Part shown: positions 1 through 8,607 of the stretch, in pieces | Position numbering within the stretch: the first letter of the stretch is position 1 | Layout of the letters: every line of letters starts with the position of its first letter | From: Thermomicrobiales bacterium | Lineage (GTDB): Bacteria > Chloroflexota > Chloroflexia > Thermomicrobiales > UBA6265 | Direction: 5' to 3' | Length of the DNA: 62,793 nt | Assembly (NCBI GenBank): GCA_041390825.1 | Contig: JAWKPF010000026.1 | Coordinates: 1 to 62,793, forward strand | The notes under the pieces: generated by a model | What the model was told of the DNA's origin: nothing | The model's database searches: none | Seen by the model: the letters and a program-made list of their open reading frames with translations, nothing else | Translations under genes and position numbers: made by a program

Positions 1-474
1 CAATGGAGCGCGGCTGGTGGCAACCACAACCGGCCCAGTCACCCGTGTGAGCAACTCCGTAATCGCGCGCGACGCTCCGAGCACGTGCTCGAACCCGTCG
101 AGGATGATCAGGATTCGCTTGTCGTCGAGCCGTTCGTGCAACCGGTCGAGCACGGGGGTATCGCGATCTTCGCGCAACTCCAGCGACTTGGCCAGCAAGC
201 CGAGCACCAGTTCCGGATCACGCACAGATGAGAGCGAAACGAAAACGACACTGTCAGGAAAAAGCTCGCGCGAATCGACATAGAGCTGGGCGGCAAGACG
301 CGACTTCCCAACCCCGCTCGGCCCAGTGATGGTGACCAACCGAACGGCGGGATCGGCGAGCATGGCCGACAACGCGGCCAGATCGTTCTGTCGCCCGAAG
401 AAGGAAGAACGGAGATAGACAGGTTCGCCCCAGTCGACCTCGGCGTCCCACCCCTTCGTTTCCTGTAATGACAT
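1..474 (-). CDS. AAA/NB-ARC-type ATPase regulator, N-terminal part (truncated by window edge)
   Basis: Reading the reverse strand from an ATG at 474 gives 158 codons open to the window edge. The protein has a P-loop, TGPSGVGKS, at about residues 52-60, and a Walker-B-like segment, RILIILDGFEHV, at about residues 120-131. The pattern FFGRQNDLAAL...LVTITGPSGVGKSRLA is typical of the ATPase module of large LuxR/AfsR-like regulators with TPR repeats, which switch transcription in response to an unknown ligand. The DNA-binding and TPR parts lie outside the window, so the family call rests on the ATPase alone. It is divergent from the HEPN gene at 720. Confidence 0.75.
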   Translation of the reverse strand, partial: MSLQETKGWDAEVDWGEPVYLRSSFFGRQNDLAALSAMLADPAVRLVTITGPSGVGKSRLAAQLYVDSRELFPDSVVFVSLSSVRDPELVLGLLAKSLELREDRDTPVLDRLHERLDDKRILIILDGFEHVLGASRAITELLTRVTGPVVVATSRAPL

Positions 475-719
475 AACGGAATTGTACTTTCGTGGTCCGG
501 ACCAGTCCAGCGGGAATTATCTCACGGGATCGACAGAGGCACGGGGTGCTCGAGGAGCGAAGGGGGATAAAATCAGAACCCCAGGGTCTTCGACTTCGCG
601 CTGGCTGTTCCGTTCCGAAGAACGGTTACCCATCGCGAGTGATGGATACCCTAGGGTTGACCTAGAAAGTATACCAAACGTGTCAGTCAAGAGTGTCGTC
701 TGACCAGGAGTGCGTCTGA
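475..719. other. divergent intergenic region
   Basis: This 245-base gap separates the ATPase regulator (leftward) from the HEPN-like gene (rightward), so it should hold both promoters. An AGGAG ribosome-binding site at 705-709 serves the GTG at 720. No clear -35/-10 pair, hairpin or riboswitch was found. Confidence 0.4.
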
Positions 720-1457
720 GTGGTGGCCCCGTATGTAGCGAATCTGGAGCGTCTGGTCTCGAAGCCAAGGCTCGACCGCTATCGTCCACAGGATGGCGAA
801 GATCTCGAAACGGCGGTCAACTACTTATGGAACGTGGCGCTCTCCGAAGCATTGTTGCAAGGCATAGCGGCAGTCGAAGTGGGGCTTCGAAACACCGTTC
901 ACAACGCTATGACCATGTATTGCGGAACAGAATACTGGTTCCAGAGTGTGCTCAAGGAAGCGCAGATGAACGAAGTTCACGAAAAGTGGACCTTGCTGAG
1001 TCGACGGCATAAATTGCCTCCACGTCCCGGAAAGATCATTGCCGAGTTGACGTTCGGTTTCTGGCCGCCTCTGTTCGACTCGACCTATCAAGATCTTTGG
1101 TGGGACAACAGCGCCGCACTGTTCAAGGCTGCGTTTCCCTTCATACCCACTGGCGTACCACCACACTTGGCCATTGTTCGCAAGGATGTTTACCAACGAG
1201 TCGAAGCGTGCCAAAAACTGCGCAATCGGTTGATGCATCACGAACCGATATTCACCGGCTTGGTTCGACTCAACATGCCAATCCTGCCGCTGCCGACCAT
1301 TCACCAATACATTGTCGACCTCCTGACATGGATTCATCCCGATCTCGTCCTGAACCTCGAGACCGTCGACCGTTTCGACCATGTGTTTACCAACGGAAGG
1401 CGCGAAATCGAGGACAACCTGAAAGAGAAGATCCAGGCGAAATACGGGACACTCTAG
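720..1457 (+). CDS. Abi-like HEPN-domain protein
   Basis: This 245-residue protein carries the motif LRNRLMHHEPIF at about residues 167-178. R-N-x-x-x-H-H is the active-site signature of HEPN ribonucleases and matches the Abi_2-like (AbiD/AbiF) families, which cause abortive infection in phage defence. A second R-N-x-x-H lies near residues 57-61. The start is GTG at 720, with AGGAG ten bases upstream; GTG at 723 is possible. There is no adjacent antitoxin, nucleotidyltransferase (MNT) or restriction gene, so it stands alone. Family membership is moderately sure from the motif; a defence role is inference. Confidence 0.6.
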   Translation: MVAPYVANLERLVSKPRLDRYRPQDGEDLETAVNYLWNVALSEALLQGIAAVEVGLRNTVHNAMTMYCGTEYWFQSVLKEAQMNEVHEKWTLLSRRHKLPPRPGKIIAELTFGFWPPLFDSTYQDLWWDNSAALFKAAFPFIPTGVPPHLAIVRKDVYQRVEACQKLRNRLMHHEPIFTGLVRLNMPILPLPTIHQYIVDLLTWIHPDLVLNLETVDRFDHVFTNGRREIEDNLKEKIQAKYGTL

Positions 1458-1476
1458 GCAGCAGCAAGTGCCCCGA

Positions 1477-3225
1477 TCACATCACCCGGCGGTCGACCAG
1501 ACGCTCGAAGGCATGCCCACGCCAGACAGGGATGCCGCAGAAGCGCTCTCCCTCAGGGCAGGTCGGCATCGAACCGGCGCGGGAACGCTGGACACAGGGC
1601 GGACCGTCCACATACTGCCCGACGATGGGGAAGCGTTCGCGCACCTGGGCGACTTCCTCGACCGCGGTCGAGAAGATCTCCCGCTGGGCGTCGAAGCAGA
1701 GCCGCTTGACCCATTTCCAGTAGTAGTTGAGCAGTGTGCCAGTTTCGTAGAAGCGCACCCGATGGCTGTTCGGCAGGAGATAGAGACTCCACTGCGGATC
1801 GACTCCCGCATCGAGCAGCGCGTTCTTGGCGGACCAGAGCGCGGTGACCGTTTCGTGGTACTCGCGCAACGCATCCGGGTTCCGTTGGATCGCCCAGGGA
1901 ACCATCACATCCGGTTCACGGCGCTGATGCGCAAGCAACAGCGGACTCGACGAAAGCGTGCCGCGATGCCGCTGGTTCTGCGCGTCCTCTGCGCCGCTGA
2001 TGCGTTTCTGGAATGTGAATGGAATGTGATTCATCGTCTGCATGAGCTTGGAGTTCATGCCGAGGAAGAGCGGGTGCCCAAGATTCGGATTCAGTTGCGG
2101 ATCGAGCACCTGCGCGATGGCATCGGCATCGCTCAGCTCGGACGCGGCACGCGCCAGCACGGCGCGAATTGCGTTTGCCATCGTGGCTTCCGCGTTGGGA
2201 TCGAATCCCGCCAACCGGCTCTGCTGCCAATCCCCAAGCGCGGCGTCATATTCCAGGAAGAACGCCTCGTTCGGAACGTCTGATAACGATTCCTTCCACG
2301 ATTCGAAGGCTCTCGTCTCGATCGCATCGCCATGCGCAAGCTGCCGCAGATCGAGCGGCGCATCTGGCGCGCCGAGGAAATACGGATCGACCGCCAGCAC
2401 CTCATCGACCATCTTGTCGACGATGTAGCGCACTTCTGCCGGAGCGTCCGGCTGGTTGGCCAGCACGTGGTAGCGCAGCAGGGTGAGGCCATTGACGGTG
2501 TGATAGAGATGACTCGGTGTCGCCAGCGGCAGCACATAGCGCGCCACTTCCTGGGCGCGTTTCTGCACGGCCGCATCGAAGCGCGCGACGGCTGCCGGAG
2601 TCGTGCCCTTGGATCGCGCTGGAAAAACCCTCGCGTAATCACGGGCGAAATCGGGCGTCAGGATCTCGACCAGACGCCGATAGCCCAGCAGGGCCCGCTC
2701 GATCGCATCGGCATAGATCTGCTGCTCGCGTGAGGGCAGATCGGGGATGAGGACGGTTTCACCGGTGACTTCGCGATAGCGTTGGGAAACCTGCTCCGAG
2801 TTGTAATAGGGATGCGAATGGAAGAACGACCAGATCGCCAGGCGGGAGACGTTGTCCAGCACGAAGGTAAAGCTGGCGTGCTGCATGGTCGTGTGATGCC
2901 CGGCGGCGAAGAGATCGCTATAGAGCCGGAGCGCGCGCGCTTGCCGGTTCTCGCGGTCCGCCGCTTTCTCCGGATCCATCCCGTCGGGAGCCGGTCCGAT
3001 CAGCTTGCGAACGTTTTCGGCCTTGGCGGGTTTGCCGCCGTAGCAGCTCCAGGCCGCCGCAATCGCCACCGAAAAAGGATGCGCGGTCGATTCTTCGCGC
3101 AGCAGCGTGACCTTGGGAGCAGCGCCCACGAACGGAGAAACTGGATTCAACGGCGTTGCCGGAGGGAGATCGACGTCGGCGCGGATCGGTACAGGTTCGT
3201 TTGGACGGCGATTTGGCAGGCTCAC
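1477..3225 (-). CDS. double-length ThyX-family (flavin-dependent thymidylate synthase-like) protein
   Basis: The 582-residue protein is more than twice the usual ThyX length (about 220-250) and appears to be two ThyX-like halves. The first half has HHTTMQH (110-116), SEQVSQRY (143-150) and the ThyX-like YVLPLAT (230-236). The second has RHR (419-421), YLLPNS (482-487) and an AQREI segment near 513. The canonical RHRx7S motif is therefore not intact in either half: the first keeps the S..RY end, the second keeps RHR. ThyX makes dTMP from dUMP with FAD and methylenetetrahydrofolate. The C-terminus has several cysteines (near 544, 556 and 563). It may be an active pseudo-dimer or a relative with a new function. 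Confidence 0.7.
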   Translation of the reverse strand: MSLPNRRPNEPVPIRADVDLPPATPLNPVSPFVGAAPKVTLLREESTAHPFSVAIAAAWSCYGGKPAKAENVRKLIGPAPDGMDPEKAADRENRQARALRLYSDLFAAGHHTTMQHASFTFVLDNVSRLAIWSFFHSHPYYNSEQVSQRYREVTGETVLIPDLPSREQQIYADAIERALLGYRRLVEILTPDFARDYARVFPARSKGTTPAAVARFDAAVQKRAQEVARYVLPLATPSHLYHTVNGLTLLRYHVLANQPDAPAEVRYIVDKMVDEVLAVDPYFLGAPDAPLDLRQLAHGDAIETRAFESWKESLSDVPNEAFFLEYDAALGDWQQSRLAGFDPNAEATMANAIRAVLARAASELSDADAIAQVLDPQLNPNLGHPLFLGMNSKLMQTMNHIPFTFQKRISGAEDAQNQRHRGTLSSSPLLLAHQRREPDVMVPWAIQRNPDALREYHETVTALWSAKNALLDAGVDPQWSLYLLPNSHRVRFYETGTLLNYYWKWVKRLCFDAQREIFSTAVEEVAQVRERFPIVGQYVDGPPCVQRSRAGSMPTCPEGERFCGIPVWRGHAFERLVDRRVM

Positions 3226-3406
3226 AACCGCGCTCCATCATCGAGTGTCGGGAAAAGCGGGTAAGCGGGCTACTTCCCGTATCCAAGCAGCGCCCAAGTG
3301 TACGTACACAATCAGCCGGAACGCAATCGCATGCTTCGGTCGACCGCCCCTTTAGCGCAACACGCGGCCAGGGCACGTCCGCTGCTCTTCTCAAAGAGTA
3401 AATCAG

Positions 3407-4282
3407 CTAGGCAAAGACCCGCTGAACGATCTCCCATTCACGATCGAGCCAGTACCACTCATCGGGATCAGGTCCGTCATAGATCAACGCCAGCGGACCG
3501 GCGAAACCGGCGTCTCTGAGAACGGTGAGCGCGGCGCCGAAGTCCGCTTCGTCGGGCCCGGCAGCCGAAACGGCGCACTTTGCGTGGCACGTCTCCGCCT
3601 TCGCCGCGATCTTTGCCAACTCCGCGTGTTTCCGGGGGCCATGCCAGTTGCCGAGATCGATCAATAGACCGATCTGGTCGCCGGCAGCCTCCAGCACCGC
3701 GAAGATGGATTCGGCATCGGGCGTCATTCCCAACCAGTTCTCTGTCACGACCCGCACCGTGGGATGCCTGGCGGCCAACGCTGCGAGACTCTGCCCGCTG
3801 GAACGCAGCAACTCCTCGGTCGGAGCGCTTCGCCCGGCGCCGATGCGGGCACGCCGCGCTCCAAGCGCCGCGGCCGCCTCGAGCCAACCGTCATACCAGG
3901 CAAGCTGCACGTCTCTGTCCGGCGCGGTCAGATCGCCGTCATCGATCAAGAGGGTATCCAGCGAAATGCCCTGCCGCTCCAACGAATTCCGCACTGCGCG
4001 GAGATACGCCGGGTCGCGCGACTCGAGATGAAAATGGCAGATATGGAGCGTGGTGTACCCGCGCGCGGCAAGCTCTGGGAGCAGGTCGATCAGTGTCTGC
4101 TTGGGAGCGGCGCCAACTTGCGGCAGGAAGGGTCCGCCGTGAGCGGCGGATTCTGCGCCCGCGAACTCGCCGAGGGTGCGATGGAGCGACCAGGTGGAGA
4201 CTCCTCGCTCGATGCGCGCACTCGGCGCCGCGCCGGTTTCATGCTCCGTACCAGACATCGTGTTCATGCTGCGTGTTGCCAC
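3407..4282 (-). CDS. sugar-phosphate isomerase/epimerase-like TIM-barrel protein
   Basis: This 291-residue protein resembles the xylose-isomerase-like TIM-barrel family (AP endonuclease 2 fold). It shows barrel-strand segments such as GVSTWSLH near the N-terminus, YTTLHICHFHLES, RVVTENWLGM, IGLLIDLGNWHG and a C-terminal LALIYDG. Conserved Glu, Asp and His residues at strand ends would bind a divalent metal. The substrate cannot be told. The GTG start at 4282 has GGGAG just upstream; in-frame ATGs follow within nine codons. It lies 18 bases after the MFS pump in the same direction, so it is probably the third gene of the MarR-MFS unit. Confidence 0.65.
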   Translation of the reverse strand: MATRSMNTMSGTEHETGAAPSARIERGVSTWSLHRTLGEFAGAESAAHGGPFLPQVGAAPKQTLIDLLPELAARGYTTLHICHFHLESRDPAYLRAVRNSLERQGISLDTLLIDDGDLTAPDRDVQLAWYDGWLEAAAALGARRARIGAGRSAPTEELLRSSGQSLAALAARHPTVRVVTENWLGMTPDAESIFAVLEAAGDQIGLLIDLGNWHGPRKHAELAKIAAKAETCHAKCAVSAAGPDEADFGAALTVLRDAGFAGPLALIYDGPDPDEWYWLDREWEIVQRVFA

Positions 4283-4300
4283 TCGTCTCCCGCTTGCGCG

Positions 4301-5956
4301 CTACGCTGGATACGCTGTTTCATCCGCGAGCGACGCTTCCGCGCGCTCGATCCTGGAGGCGCTCGAAACGACCTGGATGACCTCTGCCGGACGCGGATTG
4401 CGCAGCAGCAGCGCCAGCAACGACGCGATCCCGCACGCGATCGCCCCAACCAGGAACGTGTTGTGCACTGCCAGAACGAACGACTCGCGCAGCACTTCGG
4501 TGACAGCGCCGATCTGTTCCGTCGGAATCAGGCCGAAGATCTGCGCGAACTGGTTCTGCTCCGCCAATTCCGTGATCTGCGGGACGACATCGGCCGGCAG
4601 CCCGAGCAATGCCAGGCCATCTTCGGTGTGCGCGCCCATGCGGGTTTGCAACACCGACCCCAGGATCGCGATACCGAGCACCTGGCCGATATTGCGCGTG
4701 GTGTTGAGCACGCCCGAGGCGCTGCCAGCCACCCGGGGCGGCACGTCCCGCATAGCGGCCGCGGTCATCGGTGAGAAGGTCATCCCCATGCCGATACCGG
4801 TCACGATCAGCGCGGGCGCCAGCGAGAGCGCGGTGGTGGAAGTGGAGGTTTGGCGAATGATGAAGAGGATGCCGAGCGCCATGATGGCCGTTCCGGCGCA
4901 CAGCAGCCAGCGCGCGCCAATGCGATCGGACAAACGGCCAGCAATCGGCGCGCCCACGAGGATCATGAGCGACATCGGGGTCATGGCCAACCCCGCCTTG
5001 ATGGGCGAGAAGCCGAGCACCTCCTGCAGGAAGAGGGTCATTGGGAAAAAGATGCCGAGCATGCCAAACGAGACGACCATGGCGATCACATTGGCCACGG
5101 TGAAGTTCCGGTGCTGGAAGAGCTCGATCTTGACGATCGGATCGGCTACCCGGCGCTCCCACCAGACAAAGAACCCGAGCAGCGCCGCGCTGGCGATGAA
5201 CAGGCCGATGATCTTCGGGCTGGTCCAGCCGAGCCGGTTCCCCTCGATACAGGCGAAAACGAGACAGAAAATGCCCACCCCGGAAATGACCACGCCGGTC
5301 CAATCGATCTTGCGGCTCGCGAGCGGGTCGGTCGATTCCGGTACGATGCGATGCACGAGGTAGAGCGAGACGAGTCCAACCGGCAGATTGATGAGGAAGA
5401 TCCACGGCCAGTCGTAGTTGGTAACGATCAGACCGCCGATGATGGGTCCCAGAATCGCGCCGATCGCCACCACGCTTCCCCAGATGCCAAGCGCGGCGCC
5501 CCGTTTCTCAGCGGGGAAATTGACGGTAAGGAGCGAGAGCGACTGGGGCATCATGAACGCGCCACCCACGCCCTGGAGCACCCGGAAGAAGATGAGGAGA
5601 TAGACGCCGGACAGCCCGGTGCGGTCGCCGATCCACTCGGAAGCGCCACAGAGCACCGACGCGGCCGTGAAGATGGCCATGCCGATCATGAAGAACTTCT
5701 TGCGGCCGTAGATGTCGCCTAACCGCCCAAACGAAAGGAGCAGCACCGCGTAGGCGAGGATATATGAGTCCAGAATCCACTGGATTTGCGTCAGGCTGGC
5801 CCCAAGCGAGTCTTTGATCTTGACCTGCGCGACATTCACGACCGTGGTGTCCAACAGGAGCATGAAGACCGCGAGACAAAGCACGATGAGAATCTGCCAG
5901 GCGCGGCGGTCGTCGTGAATGGCGCCTCCGTCGTGCGCGGCAGCTGGTGAGCTCAT
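4301..5956 (-). CDS. DHA2-family MFS efflux transporter (EmrB/QacA-like, 14 TM)
   Basis: The 551-residue membrane protein has the length and pattern of 14-helix drug:proton antiporters. It begins with a helix ending LLLDTTVVNVA, the motif of the family's first helix (LDxTIVNVA), and has the loop motif GRLGDIYGRKKFF between helices 2 and 3 (motif A). It would export drugs or other toxic compounds using the proton gradient. The ATG at 5956 is preferred because GGGAAGG lies just upstream; an upstream GTG would add 12 residues. It follows a MarR regulator by 69 bases, a common arrangement in which MarR represses the pump. Confidence 0.85.
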   Translation of the reverse strand: MSSPAAAHDGGAIHDDRRAWQILIVLCLAVFMLLLDTTVVNVAQVKIKDSLGASLTQIQWILDSYILAYAVLLLSFGRLGDIYGRKKFFMIGMAIFTAASVLCGASEWIGDRTGLSGVYLLIFFRVLQGVGGAFMMPQSLSLLTVNFPAEKRGAALGIWGSVVAIGAILGPIIGGLIVTNYDWPWIFLINLPVGLVSLYLVHRIVPESTDPLASRKIDWTGVVISGVGIFCLVFACIEGNRLGWTSPKIIGLFIASAALLGFFVWWERRVADPIVKIELFQHRNFTVANVIAMVVSFGMLGIFFPMTLFLQEVLGFSPIKAGLAMTPMSLMILVGAPIAGRLSDRIGARWLLCAGTAIMALGILFIIRQTSTSTTALSLAPALIVTGIGMGMTFSPMTAAAMRDVPPRVAGSASGVLNTTRNIGQVLGIAILGSVLQTRMGAHTEDGLALLGLPADVVPQITELAEQNQFAQIFGLIPTEQIGAVTEVLRESFVLAVHNTFLVGAIACGIASLLALLLRNPRPAEVIQVVSSASRIERAEASLADETAYPA

Positions 5957-6025
5957 GGTCGATCGTTCCCTTCCCAATGTTCTGGATTTCACAATGCTGA
6001 ACGAAGCAGGAGCGCCGGCAAGAAC

Positions 6026-6487
6026 CTACGTGGGCGTTGGCGAATTGGTTACGATCCCTGGATCGAAAACAGCGGCCAGCGCGCGAATCGACCGTAGAAA
6101 GCACTCCCGCTCATCCGGCGGTATAGACGCCAACGCCGCCTGTGCCTGCTCCCGGCGCAGATCGTGAATCCGGCGACCGTATCCAATCGCCGGTTCGGTC
6201 AACGCGACGAGCACCCGGCGACGATCGGACGGATCGACTGACTTCTCGACCAATCCCCGCTCGATCAGGCGGTCGACCAGTTCCGAGGCCGACGGCAACG
6301 ATACCGCCAAACCACTAGCCAGTTCCCCCATCGATCGCTCACCGTTGTTGTAGAGATAGATCAGCGCTTTGACTTGCGGAAGCGTCAGTCCGCTGATGCC
6401 CCGATCGTTCATCAACGTGGCGTAGAGACCGCGCCCGATGACCGGCATGAGCTCGACGATTTCCTCGACCATCGCGACGTTCTGCAT
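6026..6487 (-). CDS. MarR-family transcriptional regulator
   Basis: This protein of about 153 residues has the winged-helix core of MarR regulators: a helix-turn-helix region around ERSMGELASGLAVSLPSAS, then the DxRR-type wing VDPSDRRRVLVALTE. MarR proteins are dimeric repressors released by phenolic or drug-like ligands. The ATG at 6487 is chosen because AGGAG sits six bases before it; the ATG at 6502 would add five residues. It is the first gene of a likely operon with the MFS pump (5956-4301), which it probably controls. The operator was not identified. Confidence 0.85.
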   Translation of the reverse strand: MQNVAMVEEIVELMPVIGRGLYATLMNDRGISGLTLPQVKALIYLYNNGERSMGELASGLAVSLPSASELVDRLIERGLVEKSVDPSDRRRVLVALTEPAIGYGRRIHDLRREQAQAALASIPPDERECFLRSIRALAAVFDPGIVTNSPTPT

Positions 6488-6609
6488 CGACGTCTCCTGC
6501 ATGGATCCTCGCCGACCCTGCGAGTGCTACGGAGTCCGAAGGATTCGAAGGACGGCCGAAGTATAACGATGCGCCCACGAGCCGCGCTCCGGGCTATCGG
6601 TCCGCCTGA

Positions 6610-7413
6610 CTAGAGCGAGATTCGACTCATGGTGGGGTTGGTGAGAAACGCGACCAGTTCCGGATGTTCGACGCCGAGCGTGTAGAGCGGGGTGCCCGGA
6701 TGGAAAGGATCCAGATCAGCGGCTGCAACGACCTCGATCCCGTCGTCTACCTCGGGATACGCGTGGTTCCACTCCGCTTCGAAGGCATCGTCCTCACCGG
6801 GCACAGCCATGATGCGTATCGCGCCACCCCGGCGCGCGGCATACCCCTGATAGTGATTCGTGGATGCGGCGGCCACCAGGTCGGCGACCACCAATGGCGT
6901 CGTGCCGATATTGACCGTGACATGACCATAATCAGGCGGTATGACGACCCGATCGCCCGGCTCGGCGACGATCACGATCGCGCGATCCACCGCCGGATCG
7001 CCTGCCGGGTCGCCCGCCGCGCGTTGCAGGACGAAGGCCGCCTCGCCAGCCAGCACGTCATAGATCTCCGGCCAGCTCACCCCATTGCTATCCAGCGCGT
7101 GATAGTGCCCGGCCGTCTTCACGAACTCACCACCGACCTCGCCTGGCAACGTCACTGTCACGTCATAGCGCAACCCGTCTTGCCCCAGGCCCGATTCGTC
7201 CGCCAATCGCACATCACGATAGGTGAAATAGGCCACCGTGTCCGCACTCGCGGCGACCGCCTCCGGCGTGGCGACCACCGCGCGCAGATCGCCGAAACGG
7301 CGCTGCCCGGGACCCTCCCAGAACATCTCTCCCGTCAAATCAGCGAGATGACCTGTCTCCAGGTCGATGGCGATCGGAAGGCCGCTTAGAGCTGTGAGAT
7401 CGAGCGTTGTCAT
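6610..7413 (-). CDS. archaeal-type (cupin) glucose-6-phosphate isomerase
   Basis: The 267-residue protein matches cupin-type phosphoglucose isomerase, which interconverts glucose 6-phosphate and fructose 6-phosphate with a bound metal. The motif GHYH (102-105), Glu at 116 (WPEIYDV) and a later His in PPDYGHVTVN form the expected metal site. The segment TYRDVRLADE and the C-terminal cupin strands fit the family. This type is typical of archaea and scattered bacteria. Its ATG overlaps the end of hxlB by four bases, so it is translationally coupled. It would feed or drain the fructose 6-phosphate made by HxlA/HxlB. Confidence 0.85.
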   Translation of the reverse strand: MTTLDLTALSGLPIAIDLETGHLADLTGEMFWEGPGQRRFGDLRAVVATPEAVAASADTVAYFTYRDVRLADESGLGQDGLRYDVTVTLPGEVGGEFVKTAGHYHALDSNGVSWPEIYDVLAGEAAFVLQRAAGDPAGDPAVDRAIVIVAEPGDRVVIPPDYGHVTVNIGTTPLVVADLVAAASTNHYQGYAARRGGAIRIMAVPGEDDAFEAEWNHAYPEVDDGIEVVAAADLDPFHPGTPLYTLGVEHPELVAFLTNPTMSRISL

Positions 7414-7973
7414 TCGAGGTTGGCATGCCGTTTCGCGAGCGATGCGTAGCCGGTCGCGGCCTCGCCGGCGGCCAGCATCGAGACCATGGTTTCGAAGAGG
7501 AGAAGCGTCGTCTGCTCGAAAAGGCTCCCGCCATACTGGCGTGAACTGGAGCCCTGGAGTTTGTGTTGGGTTGGCAGCAGCACGATCGGATCGGCCAATC
7601 CAGCGAGACGGCTTTCCGCATTCGCCGTCACCGCGGCGACCTGCGCGCCCGTTGTTCTCGCGCTCTCGGCCATCATGACCACCGCGCCCGTCTCTCCCGA
7701 ACCGGAAATGGCGATGAGCAAGTCGCCTTCTGCGATAGACGGTGTCGTGGTCTCTCCAACCACGAACGCCTGGTTCCCAAGATGCATCAGGCGCATGGCG
7801 AACATCCGCCCCACCAATCCGGAGCGCCCTTCACCCAGCAGGAACACACGCTGCGCGCGATCGATCGCCTCCAGCAGTCCGCGCACAGCGGCATCGTCCA
7901 CGCGGGCGATCGCTTCGACCTGTTCGGCCAAAATCTCGGCAGCCTCGTCGTGAAACGCCAACCGGTCAGCCAT
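7410..7973 (-). CDS. hxlB: 6-phospho-3-hexuloisomerase
   Basis: The 187-residue SIS-domain protein has the sugar-phosphate binding segments GEGRSG (47-52) and SGSGET (90-95) and is the usual length for 6-phospho-3-hexuloisomerase. The family converts D-arabino-3-hexulose 6-phosphate to fructose 6-phosphate in the ribulose monophosphate pathway. The catalytic-region stretch QGSSSRQYGGSLFEQ is also family-typical. It overlaps hxlA upstream by eight bases and the phosphoglucose isomerase downstream by four bases. The assignment is strong because both neighbours belong to the same route. Confidence 0.9.
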   Translation of the reverse strand: MADRLAFHDEAAEILAEQVEAIARVDDAAVRGLLEAIDRAQRVFLLGEGRSGLVGRMFAMRLMHLGNQAFVVGETTTPSIAEGDLLIAISGSGETGAVVMMAESARTTGAQVAAVTANAESRLAGLADPIVLLPTQHKLQGSSSRQYGGSLFEQTTLLLFETMVSMLAAGEAATGYASLAKRHANLE

Positions 7974-8607
7974 CGATCACGCTCTGAATCCGGGACGCGG
8001 CCGCGACCGGATCGTCCGCTCCAGCGATAGACGACCCGACCACCACGATGGCCGGGTGATACTCGAGCACACCAGGCAGCGAATTCGCGTTCAACCCACC
8101 GGCCACGACGAGTTTCATCGTGGAGATAGCAGTCACCAGTCCGATCTCGGACATCAGATCGGTTCCGCCCGCCAACCGCGCGTCAGTGCCAGCATGCACG
8201 CCCATATAGTCGACGCCCAGCCGCTCCAGCTGCCCGACCCGCTGCGCGACATCATGGACCCCGAGCAGATCGGCAACGACTTCGAGCCCGCCCGCATGCG
8301 CTACCTCGACGACTCCGGACACCGTGGCATCGGCAGCCGTGGCCAGCACCGTCACCAATGCCGCCCCGGCATCGACCGCCAGCTGCGCCTCGAACGGACC
8401 GCCATCGACGATCTTGAGATCGGCCACGACCGGAAGTCCGGAAGCAGCGCTCAACTGCGGAATCACTCCAACACCGTAACGTTTGATAAACGGTGTGCCC
8501 GCCTCGATCAGATCGACCACGCCACGCAGCGACGCCGCCAGCGCGATCGCCTCATCGACGGTCAACGTATCGATGGCGACTTGGAGTTTTGGTCGTCGAG
8601 CTGTCAA
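7966..8607 (-). CDS. hxlA: 3-hexulose-6-phosphate synthase
   Basis: The protein of about 213 residues matches 3-hexulose-6-phosphate synthase, an OMP-decarboxylase-fold aldolase that condenses formaldehyde with ribulose 5-phosphate, or runs in reverse to supply pentoses. The active-site strand VADLKIVDGG (61-70) matches the family's DxKxxD motif, and VHAGTD and VAGGLN follow as expected. A TTG start at 8607 is chosen: AGGA lies seven bases before it and the length then fits the family. The reading frame stays open to 8832, but that extension has no family similarity. It is the first gene of the hxlA-hxlB-phosphoglucose isomerase unit. Confidence 0.85.
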   Translation of the reverse strand: MTARRPKLQVAIDTLTVDEAIALAASLRGVVDLIEAGTPFIKRYGVGVIPQLSAASGLPVVADLKIVDGGPFEAQLAVDAGAALVTVLATAADATVSGVVEVAHAGGLEVVADLLGVHDVAQRVGQLERLGVDYMGVHAGTDARLAGGTDLMSEIGLVTAISTMKLVVAGGLNANSLPGVLEYHPAIVVVGSSIAGADDPVAAASRIQSVIDG

